A DNA stretch of 64,000 nt from Methylomagnum ishizawai (GTDB lineage Bacteria > Pseudomonadota > Gammaproteobacteria > Methylococcales > Methylococcaceae): NCBI RefSeq assembly GCF_019670005.1, contig NZ_AP019783.1, positions 3,560,150 through 3,624,149 of the forward strand, given 5' to 3'. The translations under genes and the position numbers were made by a program. The notes beneath the pieces were generated by a model. The model saw only the letters and a list, made by a program, of their open reading frames with translations. It made no database searches and was not told where the DNA came from. Positions 36,658 through 45,935 of this stretch are shown here, piece after piece; the stretch's first letter is position 1; each line of letters opens with the position of its first letter.

Positions 36658-38928
36658 ATGCCCACGAAATACACCCGTTTCTTCTGGCTGCCGGTCGGGG
36701 CGCTCGCCCTGGCCGTGATCTTGGCGCTTTACTGGGCGGTTCCAGGCCAGCGCGGCCCGGCCCCGAATCCGCCCCCAAGCCCCAGTGCCTCCCCCGCCCC
36801 GCCGGGGTTCGTGGGCCGCGCCGCCTGCGCCGCTTGCCACGCCGAACAGGACCGGCTCTGGCGAGGCTCGCACCACGACCTCGCCATGCAGGTGGCGGAC
36901 GAGCAAACCGTGCTGGGGGATTTCGACGGGGCCGGATTCACCAAGGATGGCGTCACCTCCCGCTTCTTCCGCCGCGACGGGCGTTTCTGGGTCAACACCG
37001 ACGGGCCGGACGGAAAGCTGGCCGATTTCGAGATCCAATACACCTTCGGCTTCACCCCCCTCCAGCAATATCTGGTGGCACTGCCCGGCGGACGGCTGCA
37101 AGCCCTGTCCATCGCCTGGGATTCCCGCCCCCAGGCCCAAGGCGGCCAACGCTGGTTCCACCTCTACCCCGGCGAGAAAATCGACCACAACGATCCCTTG
37201 CACTGGACCCGGTTTTCCCAGAACTGGAACTACATGTGCGCCGAGTGCCATTCGACCCACTTCCAGAAGAACTACGACCCGGCCAGCCATGGCTATCAAA
37301 GCACCTGGTCGGAAATCGACGTGTCCTGCGAAGCCTGCCACGGTCCCGGCTCGCGGCATGTGGCCTGGGCCGGGAGCAAGGACGGGAACAATCCGCCGGA
37401 CGATGGCACCCTGGGCTTGGTCTTCCATTTGGACGAACGCCGGGGCGTCCACTGGACGATCGATCCCGCCACCGGCCAGGCCACCCGCAGCCAGCCCCGC
37501 GCCACGGCCCAGGAAATCGAAACCTGCGCCCGCTGCCATGCCCGGCGCGGCCAGTGGTTCGCCGATTATCGACACGGCCAGCCCTTGCTCGACACCCATC
37601 TGCCCGTCTTGTTGCAAGCCGGGCTTTACCATCCCGACGGCCAGATCGACGGCGAGGTCTACGAATACGGCTCCTTCCTGCAAAGCCGGATGTACCGGGC
37701 CGGGGTGACGTGCGGCGATTGCCACGAACCCCACAGCCTCAAGCTCCGGGCCGAAGGCGACGGGGTTTGCCTGCAATGCCACGCCGCCGGGAAATACGCC
37801 AGCACCGGCCACCACCATCACCGCGAAGATTCGCCCGGCGCCCGCTGCGTCGAGTGCCATATGCCCGCCAAGACCTACATGGGGGTCGATCCCCGCCGCG
37901 ACCACGGTTTCAGGATTCCCCGGCCCGCCCTCTCGGCCAAGCTGGGCACGCCCAACGCCTGCGCGAATTGCCATGAAAAGCGGCCCGCCCGCTGGGCGGC
38001 GGACCAGTTGCGCCGCTGGTACGGGCACGATCCCCAGGGCTATCAAGCCTATGCCGAAGCCTTTTCCGCCGCCCGCCGGGGCGGGGTGGAGGCCGAAGCC
38101 GGACTGGCCGCCCTGCTTGCGCACCCGGACCAACCCGCCATCGCGAAGGCCACGGCGGCGGCGGAATTGGGCCGCTGGTTAAGCCCCGATTCCTTGCCGT
38201 CCTTGCTGGACGCCCTGGACCATGCCGATCCGCTGGTGCGGGCGGGAGCGCTGCAAGCCTTGGAACCCTTGCCGCCGGAACAGCGCTGGCAGGCCGCCCA
38301 CCGCTTGCTGCGCGATCCGGTCCGGGGAGTCCGGGCGCTGGCGGCGGAAACGCTGGCCGGTATCCCGACCGATCAGGTGCCGCCGGAAGACCAAGCGGCC
38401 CTGCACGCAGCGGGCGCGGAATATCTCGCCTCGTTGCGGCTCAATGCCGACGAGCCGGGGGCACAGGTGAACCTGGGGAATTGGCACGCCGCGAAGGGCG
38501 AGATGGCGGCAGCCGAACGCGCCTACCGCGAGGCGCTGAGGCTCGATCCGGGTTGGGTGCCCGCCTATGTCAATCTGGCCGACCTGTACCGGCAGACGGA
38601 GCGGGATGCCGAAGGCGCGGCGTTGTTGCGGGAAGGGCTTCTCCAGCAGCCACGGGCGGCCGCCCTGCATCACAGCCTGGGCTTGCTGGAAATCCGCCGC
38701 CACGACTTGGCGGCGGCGCTGGTCTCGCTCAAGCGGGCGGTGGAACTGGCCCCCGGCGACACGGCGGTGAGCTATGTCTATGCCATGGCGCTGGACAGCG
38801 CGGGCCAGCACCGCGCGGCGGAAAAGGTGGTCGAAGCGGGCTTGAAACAAGCGCCCGGCGACCGCGCGCTGGGCCAACTACGGTCGCTTTGGAAGGCGGC
38901 GGGGCCGTCCTCCCAGACAAGGCCCTGA
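36658..38928 (+). CDS. Eight-haem cytochrome c with TPR repeats
   Basis: The 756-residue product starts with a membrane helix (FFWLPVGALALAVILALYWA), followed by a Pro-rich linker and a cytochrome domain with eight CXXCH sites: CAACH, CAECH, CEACH, CARCH, CGDCH, CLQCH, CVECH and CANCH. After about residue 450 come HEAT-like and then TPR repeats (SLPSLLDALDHADPLVRAGA; then AERAYREALRLDPGWVPAY and similar). The layout matches proteins annotated as multihaem cytochromes with tetratricopeptide repeats. It is probably a periplasmic electron carrier or reductase anchored to the inner membrane. It is monocistronic; the substrate is unknown. The ATG at 36658 has GGAG nearby. Confidence 0.9.
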   Translation: MPTKYTRFFWLPVGALALAVILALYWAVPGQRGPAPNPPPSPSASPAPPGFVGRAACAACHAEQDRLWRGSHHDLAMQVADEQTVLGDFDGAGFTKDGVTSRFFRRDGRFWVNTDGPDGKLADFEIQYTFGFTPLQQYLVALPGGRLQALSIAWDSRPQAQGGQRWFHLYPGEKIDHNDPLHWTRFSQNWNYMCAECHSTHFQKNYDPASHGYQSTWSEIDVSCEACHGPGSRHVAWAGSKDGNNPPDDGTLGLVFHLDERRGVHWTIDPATGQATRSQPRATAQEIETCARCHARRGQWFADYRHGQPLLDTHLPVLLQAGLYHPDGQIDGEVYEYGSFLQSRMYRAGVTCGDCHEPHSLKLRAEGDGVCLQCHAAGKYASTGHHHHREDSPGARCVECHMPAKTYMGVDPRRDHGFRIPRPALSAKLGTPNACANCHEKRPARWAADQLRRWYGHDPQGYQAYAEAFSAARRGGVEAEAGLAALLAHPDQPAIAKATAAAELGRWLSPDSLPSLLDALDHADPLVRAGALQALEPLPPEQRWQAAHRLLRDPVRGVRALAAETLAGIPTDQVPPEDQAALHAAGAEYLASLRLNADEPGAQVNLGNWHAAKGEMAAAERAYREALRLDPGWVPAYVNLADLYRQTERDAEGAALLREGLLQQPRAAALHHSLGLLEIRRHDLAAALVSLKRAVELAPGDTAVSYVYAMALDSAGQHRAAEKVVEAGLKQAPGDRALGQLRSLWKAAGPSSQTRP

Positions 38929-38993
38929 GGCCCGACCCCGCTGGCGACAGTGGCGGGCGACGTCCCGGACTCCACCGCGCCCCGGTTCGCCGG

Positions 38994-39656
38994 TCAAAGC
39001 TTCAGCGCCAAAGTCAGGCCATCGGCCAGCGGCAACAGGCTGGGCGCGACCCTGGAATCGGCGTGTATCTTGGCGTTCAGGGCGCGCAGGGCCAGGGTGT
39101 CCGGGTCGCTGACGGCGGGATCGGCCACCTTGCCGCCCCACAGCACATTATCCAACAGCAGCAAACCGCCGGGCCGCAGCAGATCCAAGGCCCGCTCGTA
39201 ATAGGCGTCGTAGCCGGTCTTGTCGGCATCGATGAAGGCGAGGTCGTACCGCCCCGAATGGCCCGCGGCGATCAAGCCGTCCAGGGTCTCCAGCGCCGGT
39301 CCCAGCCGGAGGTCGATCTTGTCCGCGACCCCGGCCCGTTCCCAATAGCGCCGCGCCACCTGGGTATATTCCTCACTGATATCGCAGGCGGTGATCCGCC
39401 CCCCCGGCGGCAGGGCCAGGGCCAACCGGATCGAGCTATAGCCGGTGAACACGCCGATTTCCAAAAGGTTCTTGGCATCGGTCAAGGCCACCAACAGCGC
39501 CATGAACTGGCCTTGTTCGGGGGCGATCTGCATACCGCCCCGCGGATGCCGGGCGGTTTCCTCGCGCAGTTCCCGTAAAACCTCCGGCTCCCGCAGCGAG
39601 TTGGCCAGGAGGTAGGTGTAAAGGGCGTCGGTGACCGGGACGGTTTTATTGGACAT
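38994..39656 (-). CDS. SAM-dependent O-methyltransferase (CCoAOMT/SafC type)
   Basis: The 220-residue enzyme has the family SAM-binding block LLEIGVFTGYSSIRLALAL, ITACDISEEYTQVARRYW, the metal/substrate loop DLAFIDADKTGYDAYYE, and LLLLDNVLWGGKVADP. These belong to the small cation-dependent O-methyltransferases that act on catechols or caffeoyl-CoA-like acceptors. The bacterial substrate is not known. It converges with the multihaem gene and has an independent upstream region. Confidence 0.92.
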   Translation of the reverse strand: MSNKTVPVTDALYTYLLANSLREPEVLRELREETARHPRGGMQIAPEQGQFMALLVALTDAKNLLEIGVFTGYSSIRLALALPPGGRITACDISEEYTQVARRYWERAGVADKIDLRLGPALETLDGLIAAGHSGRYDLAFIDADKTGYDAYYERALDLLRPGGLLLLDNVLWGGKVADPAVSDPDTLALRALNAKIHADSRVAPSLLPLADGLTLALKL

Positions 39657-40026
39657 GGCTGGGTTCCGAAAAAAAGTGGGGGGATGGGTCCGGGAGGGGT
39701 TGGGCAATATACATGGCGCACCCGCTACGGCCCTGCCATCCTGCCCGTTCCTACCCCGCCCGTCCATACGCCTGTTTTGCCGGGAATCAAGCGCAGGAGC
39801 GCTCCACCCCCCTTCACCGCGCAGTGGATCGCCGGACGTGCTCCTGCCCCGGCGGGAATCGCCGCGGAACCCGCGAAGGCTCCGTCCGGCAAAGAAAAAT
39901 CTTTCCCGCGATGAACCTTCCCGTGCCTGGCCGAGATTCACGGGTTGCCAGTTTGAACAAGCTTGGCCCCACCCCACAGCCCGAGGGGCGGATGTTCCGC
40001 TTACCCAACCCATGGAGATTCCACTC
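39657..40026. other. Divergent gap before the TIGR03118-type gene
   Basis: One weak inverted repeat (CCCGTG at 39920-39925 with CACGGG at 39939-39944) lies here. No gene is supported. Confidence 0.35.
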
Positions 40027-41133
40027 ATGACCGCTATTTCCATCCGCACGGCCCCCAAGACCTGGAAGCGCGCGCTGAGCGCCGCCGCGCTCGCTTTCGC
40101 CATGCCTTCCATCGCCGACGACAGTATTGGCGGCGGCGGCAGGTACACCGTCACCGAACTCGTGGGCGACCAGGCCGGGCACGGCACCGTCGATCCCCAC
40201 CTCGTCAACGCCTGGGGCATCGCGTTCAACCCCAACGGATATGTTTGGGTCGCGAACGCCGACACCGGCACTTCGACGCTGTACGACGGCAACGGGGCCA
40301 TCGTTCCCTTGGTTGTCTCCATCCCCGCCCCCGGAGGGGCGGGCCTGGGCAGCCCTACCGGCATCGTATTCAACGGCGACGCCTCGGCCTTCAAGGTCGG
40401 CGAGGGCGGTTCCCAGGCGGCGGCGGCTTTCTTGTTCGCGACCGAGGAGGGGCTCATAGCGGGCTGGGCCCCCGCGGTGGCCCCCACGAACGCGACCGTG
40501 GCGGTCGACAATTCGGCGGCCGGGGCCATCTACAAAGGCCTCGCCTCGGCGGCGGACGGCAACCGGCGCTTGCTGTACGCGACCGACTTCCACAACGGTA
40601 AGATCGACGTGTTCGACGCCGCCTTCAACCCGGTCAGCCTGCCCGCGGGGGCTTTCATCGATCGCAAGGTTCCCACGGGCTTCGCGCCCTTTGGCATCCA
40701 GGCGATCAACGGCGATATCTACGTGACCTACGCCAAGCAAGACGCCAACAAAGAAGACGACGTGCCGGGCAAGCATCTCGGCTATGTGAGCGTGTTCGAT
40801 GCCGGCGGCAAGCTGATCCGGCACCTGGTTTCCGGCCAGCAACTCAACGCGCCCTGGGGCATGGCGATGGCCCCGCAAGGCTTCGGCAGGTTCGCAGGCC
40901 GGCTATTGATCGGAAATTTCGGCGATGGCCGCATCAACGCCTTCGACGCCGCCAATGGCGACTTCAAAGGCACCTTGCGCACAGCCGACGGCAAGGCGCT
41001 GGGCATCGAGGGACTGTGGGGTTTAAGCTTCGGCAACGGGTTGAAAGGCCAATCCGCCGACGCCTTGTTCTTCACCGCCGGACCCGGCGACGAAGCGCAT
41101 GGGCTTTATGGCCGCATCTCCGCCGCGCCTTGA
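40027..41133 (+). CDS. Exported TIGR03118-type beta-propeller-like protein
   Basis: The 368-residue product has a signal peptide (RALSAAALAFAMPSIA) and a repeated beta-rich body: LVNAWGIAFNPNGYVWVAN, SPTGIVFNGD, LLYATDFHNGKIDVFDAAF, GFAPFGIQAINGDIYVTYAK, LNAPWGMAMAPQGFG, LLIGNFGDGRINAFDA. These repeats match the TIGR03118 family of uncharacterised exported proteins. A six-bladed propeller is likely. Function unknown. The ATG at 40027 has GGAG upstream; an in-frame ATG at 40012 is a less likely start. Confidence 0.85.
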   Translation: MTAISIRTAPKTWKRALSAAALAFAMPSIADDSIGGGGRYTVTELVGDQAGHGTVDPHLVNAWGIAFNPNGYVWVANADTGTSTLYDGNGAIVPLVVSIPAPGGAGLGSPTGIVFNGDASAFKVGEGGSQAAAAFLFATEEGLIAGWAPAVAPTNATVAVDNSAAGAIYKGLASAADGNRRLLYATDFHNGKIDVFDAAFNPVSLPAGAFIDRKVPTGFAPFGIQAINGDIYVTYAKQDANKEDDVPGKHLGYVSVFDAGGKLIRHLVSGQQLNAPWGMAMAPQGFGRFAGRLLIGNFGDGRINAFDAANGDFKGTLRTADGKALGIEGLWGLSFGNGLKGQSADALFFTAGPGDEAHGLYGRISAAP

Positions 41134-41140
41134 TCGTCGT

Positions 41141-41166
41141 GGCGCTGGCGGCCCGCCGCCAGCGCC
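41141..41166. terminator. Long GC hairpin between convergent genes
   Basis: The arms GGCGCTGGCGGC (41141-41152) and GCCGCCAGCGCC (41155-41166) are perfect complements; with a four-base loop the stem is 11 bp. It lies just after the TIGR03118 gene and before the end of the subtilase on the other strand, so may serve both directions. No T-run is present. Confidence 0.5.
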
Positions 41167-41237
41167 CGGTTCCGGTGGTTGGTCCGCGCGGCGCGGGCGG
41201 GCGGGCGAAAACTTGCCGAAGGGCCGGGAATCCGGGG

Positions 41238-42493
41238 TCAAATACAGCCCGCCGCCGGATCGACGCCTTTCAGCTTGGCCAGCACGGCGCAGGCATCGAT
41301 CCAGCGGGATTGGGAGGGAGGGGGGTTTTGGACGAGCAGGTACCGGGCCGTGCCGCCGTCGAGACCGGGGCGGATTTCCAACAGCAGGGCGACCAACCCG
41401 GTCACCTGGGGCGCCGCGAAGGAACTACCGGACATGAAATCGTAAGCCCCGTGCGGCACCGTGGTGAGGATGTCGGTGCCCGGAATCGCGAGCGTGCCGG
41501 GAACCGGCGCGGCAGCCGCGTTCCGCACCGCGATCACGCCGTCCATATTGGCCGGGAAGCCGCCGGGCTTGCCAGCGGCGGGCACCGCCGCCACCACGAT
41601 CAGACCTTTTTCCAACGCCTTTTCCACCAGCTTGCGGACCAAGGGGTCCTCGGGGCCGGTCAGGCTCATGTTGACCACCTGGGCTTCGAGCCGGATCGCC
41701 TCGTTCAAGGCTAGCGCCAGGGTGAAACTGTTGCATAGCGCCGCCGACACGCCGGGCCGCTCCGGCCAGCACGCCCGGAGGGCGTAGACTTCCGCCCCCG
41801 GCGCGACCCCGGCGATGCCGATGCCGTTATCGGCCTCGGCAGCCAGCACGCCCGCCACCGCCGTACCGTGGATGTCGGCGGTGTCCCGGTCGGGCGGCTC
41901 GGGCGCGAGGTTTTCCGCGACGGCGATCTGGCCGGACAGATCGGGATGGCGCGAGTCCACGCCGGTATCGATCACGGCGACCCGCACGCCCTTGCCGGTG
42001 GCGAAACGGTGGGCACCGCCGATCCTCATGCCCTGGTAGCCGCTTTGCAGGGGGCGATAGGGATCGGCCTGGGAGTCGCCGCCGACATCCGGCTGGCCCA
42101 TCGCCCGGAAAGTCTGCATCGGCTGGGCGGATTCGACCTCCCCGTCCCGCTTCAGGGCTTCCAACACCTGGGGCACCACGGTGGGTCCGCCCGGAATCTC
42201 GTAAACCACGCAGGATACCCCCAGGGCGGTGACCGGCCATTGCGCGACCAGCCTGAGCCGGTAACGCTCCGCCAAATCCTCGGCGCGGCGCAGGCTCCAG
42301 CCGGAATTGCCGTATCCGCCATGGGGCCGATAGGTATCCTGCGGATTCGCGGCGACGGCGCGTCCGATGCCGCGGTCGGTGAAAGTCACCAGGATCCGGC
42401 GCTCCTCGATACCGCCAGGATGGGAAATTCGGGCCGGTTGGCGCAACCCGCCAAACCCAGGACCAGCCCAGCCACCCAAGCCCAGCCCGACAT
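41238..42493 (-). pseudogene. Subtilisin-family (S8) lipoprotein peptidase, frameshifted
   Basis: The catalytic region is complete: VIDTGVDSRHPDL for the Asp, DIHGTAVAGVLA for the His and SGSSFAAPQVTGLVALLL for the Ser, with VNMSLTG between. However, the well-placed start at 42493 (AGGAG nine bases upstream) leads into a lipoprotein signal, GLVLGLAGC, in a different frame that reaches a stop at about 42385. The peptidase frame can only be opened from an ATG at 42500 two bases after the upstream AGGAG, too close for a normal ribosome site, and then has no signal peptide. One indel between about 42430 and 42385 would restore signal plus peptidase. Read in the shifted frame from 42500, the product would be 420 residues. 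Sequencing error cannot be excluded. Confidence 0.7.
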
Positions 42494-42499
42494 TCGACA

Positions 42500-43147
42500 T
42501 CACTCCTGCGGAATAATAGGCTCCGCCAGGACGACCCCCTTCTGCTGGCGGAGGAACGCCAAGGCAGCGGCCTGGACCGGCTTGCCGCCCTCGTCCAAGC
42601 GGATGGCGACGGCCCCCATGGCGTTCGGTCCCGCCACGATGCGTCCGCCGATATGGCGCAGCAAGGCGTCGATCTGTTCTTGCGGCAATTGCTGGGCGAA
42701 TACCAGCCGGATTTCGCCGCCCGCCGGGGTTGTCGGTGGCGGACTCGCCAGGGTGTAGAAGGCCGTCGGTTGCGAAACCTGGAACCCCACCCCAGCCAGC
42801 GCGGCCACCAAGAGCAGCGAGGCGGCGGCGGCCAAAGCGGCACGCGGCAGCGGGAACCGGGAGCCACGCCACGGGGGTCGGCCATGGACCGGAGCGGGAC
42901 GGGGCGGCAGCCGCCGCTGCAACCGGGCAAAGGCCGCTTTCGGGACCGGCTCCGGCAAAGGCGCTTCGGCCAGGATGGTGGACAGCGCCCGCAAGGACTG
43001 GACCTCGCGGCGGCAAACCAGGCAATGCCGCAAATGGGCCCGCACCCGCGCCAGTTCGCCATCCTCCAGGGTCTGATTGACATACCAAGGCAGCAGCAAG
43101 GCGATTTCCTCATGTTCGCCGGGTCGATGCGGATTGAATTCGTTCAT
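42500..43147 (-). CDS. Transmembrane anti-sigma factor with periplasmic propeptide-like domain
   Basis: The 215-residue protein has a zinc-finger anti-sigma motif near the N-terminus (His38, Cys42 and Cys45 in HLRHCLVCRREV), one membrane helix (101-122) and a periplasmic domain (about 145-210). The latter has the look of a subtilase propeptide or I9 inhibitor fold (EIRLVFAQQLPQEQIDALL; AALAFLRQQKGVVLAEP). It overlaps the sigma-factor stop by four bases and ends just before the subtilase gene. The likely arrangement is that the anti-sigma holds the sigma factor at the membrane and the periplasmic part interacts with the neighbouring protease, but this is inference. Confidence 0.85.
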   Translation of the reverse strand: MNEFNPHRPGEHEEIALLLPWYVNQTLEDGELARVRAHLRHCLVCRREVQSLRALSTILAEAPLPEPVPKAAFARLQRRLPPRPAPVHGRPPWRGSRFPLPRAALAAAASLLLVAALAGVGFQVSQPTAFYTLASPPPTTPAGGEIRLVFAQQLPQEQIDALLRHIGGRIVAGPNAMGAVAIRLDEGGKPVQAAALAFLRQQKGVVLAEPIIPQE

Positions 43148-43596
43148 GGCTGGAATCCCCCGGAAAGCGCCCCGGCGAAGCTTTGCAGCTTCTTGCGGGC
43201 ATGGAACATGCGGGTTTTCACGGTATTTTCCGGGCACCCCAGAATGACCGCGATATCTTTGTAATGCAGCCCCTCATAAAACGTCAACTCGATCACAGCC
43301 CGCTGATCGGGCGGCAGGCTCCCGAGGGCGGCGGCCATCCAAGTATCCCTTGTCGCCGAATCCGACCTGGGAAACGGCCAGCCCCGCAGACGCGCCGGAA
43401 TCATGCTGGAACAAGGCGCTTCCCTGGAAAACGGCAGCGCCCTGGCTTTTTGAATACCCACGGTACAGGTGGCGAAACCGGCGGCGACGCGCCATTCCGC
43501 GTGGGCGACGACCGGGTCCGCCAACGCCGCCGCCAGCGCGGCCAGGCGACCGCAAGGGCGGCTTCCCGCCACGCCGTTCCGATTAGGGCCGGTCAT
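43144..43596 (-). pseudogene. ECF sigma factor remnant: region 4 only
   Basis: The C-terminal part (about residues 93-143 of 150) is a good sigma-70 region 4: LPPDQRAVIELTFYEGL, HYKDIAVILGCPENTVKTRM, FHARKKLQ. The first 90 residues show no recognisable region 2 (no -10-binding helix or core-binding segment) in this or either other frame. The only ATG, at 43596, has AGAGG directly against it. The gene is therefore probably truncated, though the coupled overlap with the anti-sigma gene is kept. If translated it could not act as a normal sigma factor. A short region-4-only regulator is possible but less likely. Confidence 0.6.
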
Positions 43597-44135
43597 CCTC
43601 TATTTATTTCTTGGCGGTGCCGCGCATGGGTCGCGCCCATATTCGGCGTAGGTTTTCCGAAGATAGTTTTTCACCCGCGGCCCCGGACTGGCGTGGAAAC
43701 ACGGTCGAAGCCGATGGCGGAAAGCCATGGGCGCATCCTGCATCATAACCCGGGACTTTCCTGTTTCCATCGATATCCGGGCATTTCCAGCCACCATCCC
43801 GCTCAGTGGAGGTGTCGGCGATGCAACAAGCCAGCGACGCCCGCATTGCAAATATGGATGAGCCGTACCAGGACCGTCCGCCCAAGCCCTCCCCGGAAAA
43901 GGGATAGCGAGCGCCCCGTCGCCAGCCCTGGGCCGGGACCGATCCCGCATCCATGCCGCCGCGCTGTCTTCCAGCCAACACGACATGAGCAAACCCTGCT
44001 GCTTGAGCAACACCTCCGGCCCGGAAACCGCCAGTCCGACCCGGCTCTACGGCTGGCATGGCCTTTGCGCTACCGCCGGTTCTCGGCCTCGGTGGCCATC
44101 CCGGCCCACCCCCGAACCCCCGGAGTCACGGTCCC
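43597..44135. other. Gap between the sigma remnant and the sulfonate transporter
   Basis: No supported gene. Some frames are open but give low-complexity Pro/Arg/Ser text. The lost 5' part of the sigma factor is not recognisable here, so it appears deleted or scrambled rather than shifted. Confidence 0.4.
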
Positions 44136-45134
44136 ATGAATATCCCCATGCCTTGGCGGGAAGCTTTGGCCTATCTGCTGCTCGGCCTGTTGCTGTCGTG
44201 TTTCATGGAGCCGGTCCCGGCGGTGGAGGAGCCTCATGGCCTGCCCAAGCAAATCCGCATCGGCTATCAAAAGGCCGGCACCTTGATCCTGCTCGAATCC
44301 AAGGGCGATCTGGAGCGGCGTTTGCAGCCCTTGGGGGTCGCGGTGCGTTGGGCCGAGTTCCCGTTCGGGCCGCCCATGCTGGAAGCCTTGAACGCCGATA
44401 GCCTGGATTTCGCCACCACCGGGGAAACCCCGCCGGTATTCGCCCAGGCGGCGCAGGGTTCGCGCTTGGTCTATGTCGGCCAGGAACCCGCCTCGCCGGA
44501 AAGCGAAGCCATCGTCGTGCCGGAGCATTCCCCGATCCACGACCTCGCCGGGCTGAAAGGCCAGCGGGTGGCGGTCGCCAAGGGTTCCAACGCCCATTAC
44601 CTCTTGATCCGCGCCCTGCGCCAAGCGGGCCTGGAACCCAAGGATATCCAATTGATTTATCTGGCCCCCGCCGACGCCCGCGCCGCTTTCGAGCGGGGGG
44701 CGCTGGATGCCTGGGCGATCTGGGATTTCTACCGTGGTTCCGCCGAAATCCGGCTCAAGGCGCGGGTACTGGCCGATGGCCGGGGCTTGGTCAACAATTT
44801 CGAGAATTACACCTCGCGCCGCGAATTCGCCGAGCGCCACCCGGAATTGATCCGCATCGTGCTGGAGGAAATCGCCCACGCCGACGCCTGGGCCGCCGCC
44901 CATCCCGAGGAAGCGGCGCAAGTCCTGTCCCAGCACACCGGCCTGGAAACCGATATCCTGGTGCCGGCCATCCAGCGCCGCCATTACGGCGCGACCCCCG
45001 TGACCCCGGAACTCCTGGACAACCAACAGCGCATCGCCGACACCCTGTTTTCCATCGGGTTGATTCCCAAGGCCATCCAGGTTCGCGACGCGGTCCCCGT
45101 CTTCCGGGACCGCCTGCTTTCCCATCAACCTTGA
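44136..45134 (+). CDS. ssuA: Aliphatic sulfonate ABC transporter, substrate-binding protein
   Basis: The 332-residue periplasmic protein begins with a hydrophobic signal (ALAYLLLGLLLSCFMEPVP). IRIGYQKAGTLILLESKG, VRWAEFPFGPPMLEALN and DFATTGETPPVFAQAA are typical of SsuA-type binding proteins for alkanesulfonates. The ATG at 44136 has CGGAG about eleven bases upstream. It is the first of three transporter genes in the order A, C, B. Taurine-binding TauA is related, so the exact ligand is uncertain. Confidence 0.9.
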   Translation: MNIPMPWREALAYLLLGLLLSCFMEPVPAVEEPHGLPKQIRIGYQKAGTLILLESKGDLERRLQPLGVAVRWAEFPFGPPMLEALNADSLDFATTGETPPVFAQAAQGSRLVYVGQEPASPESEAIVVPEHSPIHDLAGLKGQRVAVAKGSNAHYLLIRALRQAGLEPKDIQLIYLAPADARAAFERGALDAWAIWDFYRGSAEIRLKARVLADGRGLVNNFENYTSRREFAERHPELIRIVLEEIAHADAWAAAHPEEAAQVLSQHTGLETDILVPAIQRRHYGATPVTPELLDNQQRIADTLFSIGLIPKAIQVRDAVPVFRDRLLSHQP

Positions 45135-45150
45135 AGGCGGGGGCCACCGC

Positions 45151-45927
45151 ATGAATGGAATTTCCGCTTGGGTCCGCCGCCTCTCGCCCTGGCTCTTGCC
45201 CGCCGCCACGCTGGCCGCGTGGTTCTGGGCGGCGAAGCTGGGATGGATTTCCGCGCGGGTGTTTCCCGCGCCTTGGGAAGTGTGGGACGCGGCCTTCAAG
45301 CTGGCGGCATCGGGGGCGCTGGCCGAGCATCTCGGCATCAGCGCCGCCCGCGCCGCCGTGGGCTTCGCCATCGGCGGCGGCTTGGGCTTCGCCTTGGGAC
45401 TCGCCAACGGGCTGTTCCCGCTGGCCGAGCGCCTGCTGGACACTTCGGTGCAGATGATCCGCAATATCCCGCACCTGGCCTTGATCCCCCTGGTCATCCT
45501 CTGGTTCGGCATCGACGAGACGGCCAAGGTGTTCCTGGTCACGCTGGGGGTGTTCTTCCCGATCTATGCCAATACTTTCCACGGCGTGCGCACCGTGGAC
45601 CGGCAGTTGCTGGAGATGGGCCGGGTCTACGGCCTGGGCGGCTTCGGCCTGTTCCGCGCGGTGGTGTTCCCGGCGGCGCTGCCCTCGATCCTGGTCGGGG
45701 TGCGCTATGCCCTGGGCTTCATGTGGCTGACCCTGATCGTGGCGGAAACCATTGCCACCACCTCCGGCATCGGCTATCTCGCCATGAGCGCCCGCGAATT
45801 CATGCAAACCGATGTGGTGGTGCTGGCGATCCTGCTCTACGCCCTGCTGGGCAAGGCCGCCGACGCCCTGGCTCGTGGCCTGGAACGGCGCTGGTTGCGC
45901 TGGCACCCGTCCTACCAAGCGGAGTGA
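45151..45927 (+). CDS. ssuC: Sulfonate ABC transporter permease
   Basis: The 258-residue membrane protein has the binding-protein-dependent permease fold with about six helices and the EAA-type loop: [46 protein letters not shown] is conserved in SsuC/TauC. It starts 16 bases after ssuA and is followed by the ATPase gene nine bases later. Confidence 0.93.
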   Translation: MNGISAWVRRLSPWLLPAATLAAWFWAAKLGWISARVFPAPWEVWDAAFKLAASGALAEHLGISAARAAVGFAIGGGLGFALGLANGLFPLAERLLDTSVQMIRNIPHLALIPLVILWFGIDETAKVFLVTLGVFFPIYANTFHGVRTVDRQLLEMGRVYGLGGFGLFRAVVFPAALPSILVGVRYALGFMWLTLIVAETIATTSGIGYLAMSAREFMQTDVVVLAILLYALLGKAADALARGLERRWLRWHPSYQAE

Positions 45928-45935
45928 CCGACAGC

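Noticed and set aside
43985..44401. Plus-strand frame beginning MSKPCCLSNTS before ssuA
   Set aside because: Its second half is the shadow of ssuA and the first half is low complexity without a ribosome site.
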